This document shows, piece after piece, positions 51,633 through 60,331 of a stretch of 64,000 bases of DNA (the first letter of the stretch is position 1; every line of letters begins with the position of its first letter). The notes below the pieces were generated by a model. That model had not been told where the DNA came from and ran no database searches. It saw only the letters and a list, made by a program, of their open reading frames with translations. The translations under genes and the position numbers were made by a program. The DNA comes from Pedobacter ginsengisoli (GTDB lineage: Bacteria; Bacteroidota; Bacteroidia; Sphingobacteriales; Sphingobacteriaceae), in assembly GCF_030244015.1 (NCBI RefSeq), contig NZ_JASSYX010000002.1, forward strand, positions 992,001-1,056,000. Direction: 5' to 3'.

Positions 51633-52082
51633 ATGAAAGTAATTATCGGATCGGACCACGCAGGGTTTAAATACAAAACCATTATTGCAGAGATGCTGCA
51701 AAAAGAGGGGTATATTGTGATTGATAAGGGCAGTTATACGGGATTGCCCTCAGATTATCCGGATCATGCAGCTGATGTGGCCCGTGCCTTGCAAAATAAG
51801 GAGGGTGACAGGGGTATATTGGTCTGCGGCAGCTCTGTTGGAGTAAGTATTGCAGCCAATAAATTTAAGGGCATCAGGGCAGGGGTTTGTCATGATACTT
51901 ATTCTGCGCACCAGTCTGTAGAGCATGATGATGTGAATATCCTGTGCATCGGTGAACGGGTGATCGGTATTGAGCTGGCCAAGGATATCGTATATGCTTT
52001 CCTGAAAGCTGAGTTTTCCGGAGAGGAACGTCATGTTAAGCGCCTTGCGAAAATCACCGCAATAGAGCAGCAGCAGGGCTGA
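51633..52082 (+). CDS. rpiB: Ribose-5-phosphate isomerase B
   Basis: This 149-residue enzyme interconverts ribose 5-phosphate and ribulose 5-phosphate. It shows IGSDHAGFKYK (residues 4-14), SDYPDHAADVARAL, and the catalytic-cysteine loop LVCGSSVGVSIAANK, in which the common CGTGIG is replaced by CGSSVG; the cysteine is kept. The end (HDDVNILCIGERV) is also typical. A role with allose or another ketose phosphate, as in RpiB/AlsB or LacA relatives, is possible. It follows the propeller-cytochrome gene after four bases, so they are likely co-transcribed. Confidence 0.9.
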   Translation: MKVIIGSDHAGFKYKTIIAEMLQKEGYIVIDKGSYTGLPSDYPDHAADVARALQNKEGDRGILVCGSSVGVSIAANKFKGIRAGVCHDTYSAHQSVEHDDVNILCIGERVIGIELAKDIVYAFLKAEFSGEERHVKRLAKITAIEQQQG

Positions 52083-52109
52083 CCTTCACCATTATAGCTG
52101 GCTTGTTGT

Positions 52110-52211
52110 CTAGTTTTGTACCAGCTGAATAGCGATCATGATCAGCAGGGCTACTACACAAATAATTAAGGAGTTGACAGAAGGCAGTTTGTTCTGAGAT
52201 TTGGTTATCAT
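52110..52211 (-). CDS. 33-residue single-span membrane peptide (candidate)
   Basis: A short minus-strand frame starts at ATG 52211 and codes for a polar amino part (MITKSQNKLPSVN), one membrane span (about residues 14-30, SLIICVVALLIMIAIQLV) and a two-residue end. The polar-then-hydrophobic arrangement is like that of real small membrane proteins. Length is too short for certainty. It converges on rpiB with 27 bases between the stops. Confidence 0.4.
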   Translation of the reverse strand: MITKSQNKLPSVNSLIICVVALLIMIAIQLVQN

Positions 52212-52365
52212 TTTGTAAAGTTTAGTATAAGGATGTTTCTAATAAAAATGGGATCAGGTCATAAAGACCCAACCCCATCATCTAAATTAACGCTCTCAAA
52301 TAACTAAACGAGTGGCGGTCTTTTTTCGCTACAAAAAAGTGAAAAAATATCCCTTATATTGTTTA

Positions 52366-52373
52366 TAACTTTG
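52366..52373 (+). promoter_or_regulatory. TAnnTTTG box before the candidate structured RNA
   Basis: TAACTTTG matches the Bacteroidota -7 box exactly. No TTTG is found at the usual upstream distance. If used, transcription would begin near 52380. Confidence 0.35.
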
Positions 52374-52379
52374 TTAGCA

Positions 52380-52846
52380 ACCTGTTAACAATTTGTTTAT
52401 AAGTTATTTAACTTTTCCTTGGAAAGTTTCATTAACCTCCGTATATTAGATCTATCAATTAGCAAGTACTTTGACAGTCTGAAGAAATACTAAAAAGAAT
52501 ACTTAGCCCAAGGGCAAAAGGTTCTGGTAAATCTAAGGATCAGCACAGGTAGCCCGACATCAAAGGAAACGGAGAAAACGGGTGGCACCAAAACATCACC
52601 GGTAGCTGCGAAGCGAAAGTAGATCAGTTGAATCCGAAAAGGACATTATACACTGAAAGAGGAATTCTACGGGATGAACCGGACAGTATAATTTTACGGG
52701 CTTCGAAGTTCTTAGGAACTAAAGAACGCTACGAAAGGTTAAGGATACAGAGCAGTTGATAAAGTTATCTGAGGCTACGGCAGCAGATAATTGGAAACGG
52801 AGACACCAAATCGCAAGAAGAGGAGCTCCGTTTTCCGTTTTACAGA
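52380..52846 (+). ncRNA. Candidate structured noncoding RNA
   Basis: About 470 bases without a convincing protein frame on either strand. The inner part (about 52500-52810) is purine-rich, higher in G and C than its flanks, and full of local pairings: CTGGT/ATCAG (about 52522-52541), GCC-CAAG-GGC near 52506, CAGT...ACTG enclosing AATCC/GGA-ATT (about 52625-52655), AGTTC-TTAG-GAACT (about 52707-52720). GGTTC near 52520 can pair with GAACC near 52675. It ends in a terminator-like stem. I compared it from memory with tmRNA, RNase P, 6S and SRP RNA and saw no match. It may also be a long leader of the barrel gene at 53059. Confidence 0.45.
52793..52841 (+). terminator. Terminator-like stem after the candidate RNA
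   Basis: GGAAACGGAG (52793-52802) pairs with CTCCGTTTTCC (52826-52836) with one bulged T, followed by GTTTT. A second small hairpin (CAGA/TCTG) followed by TTTTTGT lies directly after it. Confidence 0.5.
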
Positions 52847-53058
52847 CATTCTGTTTTTGTCATTTAATCCCCGGTAAACTGGATTGCAGATTTTCAGCAA
52901 TTTCCTTTATTCTCTTTTATCCGATATTATTTGTTAAAAAAACATATATGGGCATATCATTCACATATGTTCTAATTATGTTACATATAATGACAAATAA
53001 TAATTTGCAATGATAATTTATCTAATTACATTGAGGAATAAACCATAAAAACACATTA

Positions 53059-53697
53059 ATGAAAAAACAACTATTAACTGCTCTTGCAGTCCTGGCATCG
53101 CTGTGCGGATATGCCCAAACAAAAGGCACCAATGCGCTTAGCCTTGGTGTTAGTGCTTACACTTCTAAAACTGAACAGAACATTCCGTCAGGGAGCGCGA
53201 GTCAAAAGCAAAAACAGAGCACTTTTTCTCTGGGATACGGCCGTTTCATCAGTGATCATACCAAACTGGGTATCGATCTGACTTACGGGCATGGAACTTC
53301 AACCAGCACAAGCACGAGCCAGGATAATGCGACAGACATATTTGGCGGGGCGCTGAGTTACCAGAAGTACTATCCGCTGATCGGGAAGTTTTATGCCTAT
53401 GCTGGTGGTGCAGCCTCTTATAGCTTCAGCAAACTTGATTATGATGATCCTCAGAATTTAAATTCCTATAAAAGCAATTCTTATGGCCTGGGCGCTTACG
53501 GAGGCATTACCTGGTTCATCAGCAAAAGATGGGCCCTTGAAACTAACCTGTTATCAGCAACAGCTTTATATACTACTGCTGACCAGACAGACGGCACAGG
53601 TGGATCGCCTGTTTACACAAAGAAAGATACTAGCTTTAGCCTTAACACTCAGGGTGTGATCACGGACCTTGGGTTCAAGGTCTATTTACTTTTTTAA
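53059..53697 (+). CDS. Small outer membrane beta-barrel protein
   Basis: This 212-residue protein has a signal peptide (MKKQLLTALAVLASLCGYAQ) and alternating polar/apolar beta-strands with glycine-aromatic turns (FSLGYGRFISDHTKLGIDLTY, YYPLIGKFYAYAGGAASYS), ending in aromatic-terminated strand DLGFKVYLLF. This is the pattern of eight-stranded OmpX/OmpW-like barrels. The gene lies 362 bases after rpiB's small neighbour region and after the candidate RNA, with 210 bases of leader. Function unknown. Confidence 0.78.
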   Translation: MKKQLLTALAVLASLCGYAQTKGTNALSLGVSAYTSKTEQNIPSGSASQKQKQSTFSLGYGRFISDHTKLGIDLTYGHGTSTSTSTSQDNATDIFGGALSYQKYYPLIGKFYAYAGGAASYSFSKLDYDDPQNLNSYKSNSYGLGAYGGITWFISKRWALETNLLSATALYTTADQTDGTGGSPVYTKKDTSFSLNTQGVITDLGFKVYLLF

Positions 53698-53815
53698 ACT
53701 GACAATTATTATTTATGGCAACGGGTCATTGAGGCGGAAACAATTCTGCACCAGGGACCCGTTGTCTGTTTATAGCATTTCACTTCAAACATAAATTTCG
53801 CTATTTTTAGCTGTC

Positions 53816-55183
53816 ATGAGTAAATCCGTAAAACAACCGTCCCTAAAGCAAAAGATTTTCGTACTTGATACTTCGGTGATCCTCTATGACCACAATGCTT
53901 TTAATAATTTTCAGGAACATGATGTGGCCATTCCCATCCAGGTACTGGAAGAGCTGGATAACATGAAAAATGGCAATGAAACCCGGAATGCGGAAGCCAG
54001 GAGTTTTATACGTCTTATGGATAAGGCCTCAGGCGACAAGATCATGAACAAATGGATTCCATTAAATGGCTTTAGCCCGAAAATGGGCGTCAAAAGAGGA
54101 AGCTTTAAAGTGGTAATGGACAAAAAGCCTAAAATTACTGATGCGGAAGAAGTCTTTGGTAAAGGTAAATTTGACCACCGCATCCTCAATGCGGCGCTGA
54201 GCCTGAAGGAGGAGTTCCCGCAAAAAAAAGTGGTGCTCGTATCTAAAGACATTTGCCTGAGGCTAAAGGCCAAATCTCTTGATCTGTATGCTGAAGATTA
54301 TGAAACCGGTAAGGTGAAAAATCTGGATGAACTGTATACTGGCAAAAGTATCATCAGTAAAGTACCTGAAGCGCTTTTCAATGAACTCAAGGCAACGGGC
54401 AGTGCTCCTGCGGGTCAGCTTGACATTGCAGATCCTGAAGCCAACCATTTTTGCATCTTGAAATCGGGTAGGAAGAGCGTTACTGCCTGGTATTATGCAC
54501 AAACAAAACTTCTTTATACGATTAAACCGGAAACTATATTTAACATTTCACCCAGGAATCATGAGCAAGCTTTCGCTGTTCATGCATTGACGAATCCTGA
54601 TATCAAACTGGTGACCATACAGGGTAAGGCCGGAACGGGTAAGACCCTGCTGGCCCTGGCCAGTGCGCTGGAGCAGCGTAAAGAATACCGGCAGATCTAT
54701 GTGACACGTCCTATCATTGCGCTGAGCAATAAGGATATTGGTTTCCTGCCCGGCGACATCAAATCTAAGATAGATCCTTATATGGCACCGATCTGGGATA
54801 ACCTGAGGTTTATCAAAGAACAATATAATGATGATCCTAAGATTCAGGGCAGGATAGATGAGTTTGTTAATACCGAAAAGATCGTGATTTCTCCGTTGGC
54901 ATACATCAGGGGGAGAACACTCACCAAGATCTTTTTTATCGTAGATGAGGCGCAGAACCTAACCCCGCACGAGATTAAGACCATCATTTCCCGGGCAGGA
55001 GAAGATACCAAGATCATATTTACCGGTGACATTTACCAAATTGATACGCCCTATCTGGATGCGGAAAGTAACGGCCTTTCTTACCTGATCCAAAATGCAA
55101 AAAACCATCCGCTGTATGCTCACATCACATTGGACAAGGGTGAGCGCAGCGAACTGGCCAATCTGGCCAATGATCTTTTATAG
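53816..55183 (+). CDS. PIN-PhoH family ATPase
   Basis: This 455-residue protein combines an amino-terminal PIN ribonuclease domain (about residues 12-150; VLDTSVILYDHNAFNNF, EELDNMKNG, with acidic residues for metal binding) and a carboxy PhoH ATPase domain (about 250-450; Walker A GKAGTGKTLL, FIVDEAQNLTPHEIKTI as Walker B, then FTGDIYQID). Such PIN-PhoH proteins are RNA helicase-ribonucleases, often near toxin-like or stress functions; here it is a single gene, as is common for Bacteroidota. It is followed by a terminator. Confidence 0.93.
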   Translation: MSKSVKQPSLKQKIFVLDTSVILYDHNAFNNFQEHDVAIPIQVLEELDNMKNGNETRNAEARSFIRLMDKASGDKIMNKWIPLNGFSPKMGVKRGSFKVVMDKKPKITDAEEVFGKGKFDHRILNAALSLKEEFPQKKVVLVSKDICLRLKAKSLDLYAEDYETGKVKNLDELYTGKSIISKVPEALFNELKATGSAPAGQLDIADPEANHFCILKSGRKSVTAWYYAQTKLLYTIKPETIFNISPRNHEQAFAVHALTNPDIKLVTIQGKAGTGKTLLALASALEQRKEYRQIYVTRPIIALSNKDIGFLPGDIKSKIDPYMAPIWDNLRFIKEQYNDDPKIQGRIDEFVNTEKIVISPLAYIRGRTLTKIFFIVDEAQNLTPHEIKTIISRAGEDTKIIFTGDIYQIDTPYLDAESNGLSYLIQNAKNHPLYAHITLDKGERSELANLANDLL

Positions 55184-55256
55184 TATTATCCGGTTTGTTG
55201 CCTGATTTATGGCAACGTCCTGGTTAAAATCCCGCAAAAGCACTTCTTTCTTAAAT

Positions 55257-55292
55257 AAACAGCAAAAATATCAGCTGTTTAAGCTTTTTTTT
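55257..55292 (+). terminator. Intrinsic terminator after the PhoH gene
   Basis: AAACAGC (55257-55263) pairs with GCTGTTT (55274-55280) over a ten-base loop, followed after four bases by a run of eight T residues. Confidence 0.6.
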
Positions 55293-55593
55293 CTATAAAA
55301 AACAAAATTATCCAACAGGCATTGATTTTATGTTAAGATAAAGTTATCTTGTATTGTCTTAAAAAACAGGTATTAACCTGCATATACCTGCAAAAGCCTG
55401 CATTTTAAGATCTCTGTAATCGTCTGCTCATCTAAAATCGAACAAACCCCTATCTGTTAAATCTAAAACCAAACTGTATTATGAAAGAAAAGAACAATCA
55501 CAGCTGATTGCCTGGTACACATAAGTGTGTAAGTCCACCACTACTAATTAATTCCTAATCATTACAAAATGTATTAAATTGTATTAAATCATT
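55293..55593 (+). other. Leader region of the second susC gene
   Basis: No gene is seen except a possible leader peptide of eight codons (ATG 55481, MKEKNNHS). A tandem TGTATTAAAT duplication (55570-55589) lies four bases before ATG 55594. Unlike the first locus, no minus-strand terminator or small RNA promoter is visible. Confidence 0.35.
55570..55589 (+). repeat. Tandem 10-bp duplication before a susC start codon
   Basis: TGTATTAAAT occurs twice without a gap (55570-55579 and 55580-55589), four bases before the ATG. It is the same kind of arrangement as before the genes at 23400-28383. Confidence 0.6.
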
Positions 55594-58500
55594 ATGAGAA
55601 AATCTTTACTTATTTTGTGCATGGCCCTGATTTGTTTATCTACGCTTGCACAGGCACAAACGAGGGTGACCGGCGTGGTTACCTCTGCCAAAGACGGGGT
55701 GCCCATTCCCGGAGTCAGTGTTCTTATTAAGGGGACTACAAAAGGGGTATCTACTTCGGCCAGCGGTGCTTATATGCTTGACAATATCCAATCCGGAGCA
55801 GTCCTTGTTTTTTCTTCTATAGGATTTCAAACAATTGAAGTTCCGGTAAATGGGCGTTCCACAATTAACATTGCACTTCAGTCGAGTGACCAGTCGCTGG
55901 ATGAGGTGATTGTGGTGGCTTACGGAACGTCGACCAAGGGCACGTATACGGGGGCTGCGTCTGTGGTCAAAGGAGAAACCATAAAAAATACGCCTGTTAC
56001 ATCTTTTGAAAGTACGTTAAATGGCAGGGTGTCAGGCGTACAGGTGACCGCTTCTTCTGGTCAGGCTGGTTCTACACCAAGTATCAGGATTCGTGGTATA
56101 GGCTCGATGAATGCGTCCAACGAACCTTTATATGTCATTGATGGTGTGCCGGTAGTCTCTGGAAATGTAAGCCAGTTAAGCGGCACTTATATCACAAACA
56201 ATGTAATGAGCTCGTTAAATCCGGCTGATATAGACGCTATTACTGTCTTAAAGGATGCAGCGGCTTCATCGTTGTACGGTTCCAGAGCTGCAAACGGTGT
56301 TGTTTTGATCACTACTAAGCGTGGCAAAGTCGGTAAACCAGTGATTAATTTTAAATCCTCACTTGGCTTAACACCTTCCTGGGCTACAGATAATTATGAA
56401 CCGGCTGGCGTGCAGGAACAGGTAAATATGCTGTACCAAGTGTTTCACGATCTGAATACTTCTGCCAAGAAATCGGATGCGGTAGCGAATGCGGATGCAC
56501 TTGCCAGATTGAATACAAGATTTAACAGGCATGGCTACACTTTTTCAACATCAGGAACAGATTTATTACAGAATGTAGCCATTAAAGGATTAACTGACGG
56601 TATCGTAAATCGGGAAGGTCAGTATTTTGACTGGGAAGATGAGCTGTTTAGAACTGCTCAATTTCAAACCAACGATCTTTCTGTAAGTGGAGGGGATCCC
56701 AACACTACTTACTACTCTTCTTTTTCTTATACAAAAGACCAGGGTCGGATAAAAGTAAATGATTTCGATCGCTACTCGGGCAGATTCAACTTGTCACAAA
56801 AAGTAGGTAAGCATGTAGAATTCATTACCAATGCCAACATTTCAAGAAGCGAGCAATCTGGTTTTAACGATACAAGGAATAATGGTGCAAACTATTTCCT
56901 TCAATCCAGGAATTTGCTATGGCCGTTATACTGGCCTACAGACTATAAAACTGGTGCGCAATGGACTGCAAGATATGGCAGCTTTGCTTATAACAGCCAA
57001 TTTTATGACAATGAATGGGAAAATAGTGAAATAAACCTTAAGGTAGCAGGTAATGAGACCGTCAACATTAAAATATTACCTGAACTAAACCTGAAATCCG
57101 TATTTTCTTATGATAACACCCAAGTTAAAGATCATATTTATTATAGCCCTTTGCACTTTAGTGGTACTACAACGAAAGGTACTGTCTCAGAGTATACAGC
57201 AAACATCAATAAGATCGTTTCCTCAACTACATTAAATTACAATAAACAGTTCGGCCTGCACAATCTGGGATTACTTGCCGGTTTTGAAGCAGAAAGAAAC
57301 CGTACGGATTTTCAGCGTTCAACCGGAACAGATCTTCCTTCAAGTTCACTCCATACAGTAGCTACGGCTGGGGTAAGGGATGCTGATGCCAGTTTCTCTG
57401 GCTATAACATGATGTCTGTTCTCTCACGGGGAGAATACAATTTTAATCAAAAATATTATGCCTCGGCATCTTACAGGCGGGACGGTTCATCTAAACTCGG
57501 CCCTGACACCCGTTGGGGAGACTTTTGGTCTGTTGCAGGATCATGGAGAATCAACAACGAGAATTTTATGAAGGGCCTAACTTACATCAGTAATCTGCGG
57601 TTAAGAACATCTTACGGTGTGAACGGTACAATGCCAACTCAAAACTATGGCTGGAGGAATCTAACATCATATAGTTCGAGATATATGGGGCAGGCCGGCG
57701 GCGAAATAAGTGTGCTGGGCAATGATAACCTGACCTGGGAAACAAGTTATACTTCCAATCTTGGATTAGAGTTTGGATTTCTGGATAACAGGATTTTTGG
57801 AACGGTTGAGTACTTTAACAGAGACTCAAAAGACCTGCTTCAAGACGTGTTAATTTCTACAACAACGGGATTCAGTTCTATTTTAATGAACATAGGGGAG
57901 ATGAACAACCGCGGTATTGAAATAGAATTGGGCGGCGATATTATTCGTAAAGACGATTTAAAGTGGACCGCCAGCATAAACGGCTCATTCACAAAATCTA
58001 AAGTAACCAAACTTTATGGCGGCCAGGACATTATCTGGTATGATCCCACAGGAGGTGCCGCAGCAGGCGAAGACAGAAGAGCGCAGTTTATATTTAGGGA
58101 AGGAGAATCAGCTTTGAGTTTCTATGGTTATGAATGGGCAGGTGTCGATCCTAAGGACGGCAGGAACATGTGGTATGTAAATGATCCGGAGAACGACCAG
58201 GAAGGAGAATTTATTCACAACGGCAAGGGAGCCACTCATGATTTTAGCACAGCTAACTATACCGTTTTAGGTAATGCAGTACCTACCGTATTTGGTGGTA
58301 TCAACACGGATGTTGCCTATAAAGGTCTTAGTTTAGCCTTGAATTTCAATTATAAACTGGGTGGTAAACTGTATAATGGCGCATATAAAGATGTGGCGGA
58401 CGATGGTTATTATTGGGAGAGGATCAGGTCACAGGACTATTATGACAACAGGTGGACAACTGAAAATCCAGGAGGATCGTTGCCTAAGCTTGACGGGAAT

Positions 58501-58770
58501 GATTTGACCGATCCTCAGCAATACAGCAGCCGTCAGATGCATAGTGCCACCTTTTTAAGATTAAAGAATGTTACTCTTGCTTATAATTTACCCAAGAGCT
58601 TGGTCAATAAGATAGGTGCGTCCAATACCAGGTTGTATGTTAACGGAACCAATCTGCTTACATTTTCGAAATATAAAATTGCCGATCCGGAAGTCAACCA
58701 ATACGGGACAAGAGGATGGGAAACCCCGTTTGGAAAAACCTATACTTTTGGTATTGAATTCAGTTTTTAA
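55594..58770 (+). CDS. SusC/RagA-type TonB-dependent receptor (second locus)
   Basis: This 1058-residue outer membrane importer has a signal peptide (cleaved after LAQAQ), a carboxypeptidase-D-like domain (about 24-105, RVTGVVTSAKDGVPIPGVSV), TonB-box-like DEVIVVAYG, a plug (about 120-235, ending VLKDAAASSLYGSRAANGVV) and a barrel with the usual SusC features. It has no STN domain and no sigma/anti-sigma neighbour, so it must be regulated otherwise. SusD follows after 19 bases. No enzyme is encoded, so the substrate cannot be guessed. Confidence 0.95.
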   Translation: MRKSLLILCMALICLSTLAQAQTRVTGVVTSAKDGVPIPGVSVLIKGTTKGVSTSASGAYMLDNIQSGAVLVFSSIGFQTIEVPVNGRSTINIALQSSDQSLDEVIVVAYGTSTKGTYTGAASVVKGETIKNTPVTSFESTLNGRVSGVQVTASSGQAGSTPSIRIRGIGSMNASNEPLYVIDGVPVVSGNVSQLSGTYITNNVMSSLNPADIDAITVLKDAAASSLYGSRAANGVVLITTKRGKVGKPVINFKSSLGLTPSWATDNYEPAGVQEQVNMLYQVFHDLNTSAKKSDAVANADALARLNTRFNRHGYTFSTSGTDLLQNVAIKGLTDGIVNREGQYFDWEDELFRTAQFQTNDLSVSGGDPNTTYYSSFSYTKDQGRIKVNDFDRYSGRFNLSQKVGKHVEFITNANISRSEQSGFNDTRNNGANYFLQSRNLLWPLYWPTDYKTGAQWTARYGSFAYNSQFYDNEWENSEINLKVAGNETVNIKILPELNLKSVFSYDNTQVKDHIYYSPLHFSGTTTKGTVSEYTANINKIVSSTTLNYNKQFGLHNLGLLAGFEAERNRTDFQRSTGTDLPSSSLHTVATAGVRDADASFSGYNMMSVLSRGEYNFNQKYYASASYRRDGSSKLGPDTRWGDFWSVAGSWRINNENFMKGLTYISNLRLRTSYGVNGTMPTQNYGWRNLTSYSSRYMGQAGGEISVLGNDNLTWETSYTSNLGLEFGFLDNRIFGTVEYFNRDSKDLLQDVLISTTTGFSSILMNIGEMNNRGIEIELGGDIIRKDDLKWTASINGSFTKSKVTKLYGGQDIIWYDPTGGAAAGEDRRAQFIFREGESALSFYGYEWAGVDPKDGRNMWYVNDPENDQEGEFIHNGKGATHDFSTANYTVLGNAVPTVFGGINTDVAYKGLSLALNFNYKLGGKLYNGAYKDVADDGYYWERIRSQDYYDNRWTTENPGGSLPKLDGNDLTDPQQYSSRQMHSATFLRLKNVTLAYNLPKSLVNKIGASNTRLYVNGTNLLTFSKYKIADPEVNQYGTRGWETPFGKTYTFGIEFSF

Positions 58771-58789
58771 CGATTAAAGATCTAATAAG

Positions 58790-60253
58790 ATGAAAATAAT
58801 AAATATAATATTTACAGGTCTGCTCATTATGAGTTTATCTTCATGTAAAGACTTTTTAGATGTTGAACCCAGTAACCTCGGCGATTCGAAAACATCGATT
58901 CAAACGCCCAGCGATGCTAAAATAATGATGAACGGGTTGATGCGAAATATGATCAGCTCCAGTTACTATGGCAGAAACATGTTTATGTATGGGGACGCCA
59001 AGGGAGGTGATATGACTATATTTATGCAGGGCCGGGGACTTGACGGCTTGTATACATTTAACCATAGTAAGACAACGGGTAGTAATTCTACTTTCTGGAC
59101 ACAGATATACAATGGCATTCTTCAGGCAAATAACCTCCTTGAGAGCATACAGCGGATCGATCCTTCCAGTACCAATGCCGAGTTTAATGTTGTTAAAGGT
59201 CAGGCGCTGACAGCACGGGCCGTTATGTATTTTGACCTTGTCAGGTTGTATGGAAAAGCTTATAGCGAAAATAAAACTTCCTTTGGCGTGCCTAATATTA
59301 TTACTACACTTCCGGCCACTGCCCAACCGCTTCGTGCTACAGTAGAGGAGAATTATAACCAGATCATGGGCGATCTGAAGGCGTCAGCTCCTTTATTGCC
59401 GAAGATTAAAACATCAGGATACCTTAATTACTATGCAAATTTGGCGATGCAGGCCAGGGTTTACCTTTACATGGATGATCATACAAATGCGCTTAAAGCT
59501 GCGCAGGAAATAATTGCTGTGCCCGCTAGTTTATACAGGTTGTACACAAATGCTGAATGGGTTCCCTCATGGAAAGCACAATTCGGCCTGGAATCTATTT
59601 TCGAACTGGTGATATCGCCGAATGAGGGCGACCTGCTTACCGCCTCGCTTGGCTTCTATTTAAGACGTGCACAGCATGGCGGATCTGCTGCACTAGGTTT
59701 TTTTATGGCCAGTACGCCTTTCCTAAACAGATTAGGCCAGGATCCTGCGGATGTCAGATGGGGTGTAATGAGTAACGATGAGTCATCTGGCACCCGATTG
59801 GGATCACTTTATAAATATAGTGGTGGTGTTGCCCTGGAAGGAGACGGTAAAACTACAGCAACCGCTGTAAATATTAAAGTAATCAGGCTGTCTGAAATAT
59901 ATTTGATCGCGGCAGAGGCCGCACTCACTATAGATAAGACCCTGGCGGCCGGTTATCTCAATGCCATACGAAAAAGATCTCCTAATCTTCCGGCTGTTAC
60001 CGCTGGAAATATTACAATAGATATGATTCTGGATGAAAGGAGTAAGGAGTTATTTGGTGAAGGACAGCGTTATTTCGACCTCATCCGGTTGAATAAATCC
60101 ATCACATTTGATGATGCTTTTGGCGGTTTAACGATTACAAATCGGCCGTTAACTATAACGAGAGCTTTTAATAAGACGATCCTGCCAATTTCTCAGGATG
60201 AGATCAATGCCAATCCGGGCCTTGCTGCACAACAGAACCCCGGATACAATTAG
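58790..60253 (+). CDS. SusD/RagB-type lipoprotein (second locus)
   Basis: This 487-residue protein has a lipoprotein signal (GLLIMSLSSCKDFLDVEP, cysteine near residue 19), TPR-like helices and the typical end with LSEIYLIAAEAALT, DERSKELFGEGQRYFDLIRL and QQNPGYN. It forms the lid of the SusC encoded just upstream. The pair is isolated, with no glycosidase, peptidase or regulator, and is followed by a strong terminator. Confidence 0.94.
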   Translation: MKIINIIFTGLLIMSLSSCKDFLDVEPSNLGDSKTSIQTPSDAKIMMNGLMRNMISSSYYGRNMFMYGDAKGGDMTIFMQGRGLDGLYTFNHSKTTGSNSTFWTQIYNGILQANNLLESIQRIDPSSTNAEFNVVKGQALTARAVMYFDLVRLYGKAYSENKTSFGVPNIITTLPATAQPLRATVEENYNQIMGDLKASAPLLPKIKTSGYLNYYANLAMQARVYLYMDDHTNALKAAQEIIAVPASLYRLYTNAEWVPSWKAQFGLESIFELVISPNEGDLLTASLGFYLRRAQHGGSAALGFFMASTPFLNRLGQDPADVRWGVMSNDESSGTRLGSLYKYSGGVALEGDGKTTATAVNIKVIRLSEIYLIAAEAALTIDKTLAAGYLNAIRKRSPNLPAVTAGNITIDMILDERSKELFGEGQRYFDLIRLNKSITFDDAFGGLTITNRPLTITRAFNKTILPISQDEINANPGLAAQQNPGYN

Positions 60254-60274
60254 TTATTGCGCAATTAAACCATT

Positions 60275-60305
60275 AAGGGTGTTCAAATTTTTGAACACCC
60301 TTTTT
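60275..60305 (+). terminator. Strong intrinsic terminator after susCD
   Basis: AAGGGTGTTCAAA (60275-60287) and its perfect complement (60290-60302) form a 13-bp stem followed by TTTTT. It begins 21 bases after the susD stop and can also serve the convergent helicase gene, since the stem is flanked by A residues on its other side. Confidence 0.85.
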
Positions 60306-60331
60306 ATACCGGATTTTTCCAGTTTAATTAA

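Noticed and set aside
52756..53013. An 85-codon plus-strand frame after the candidate RNA
   Set aside because: It runs through the terminator-like stem and encodes no recognisable protein.
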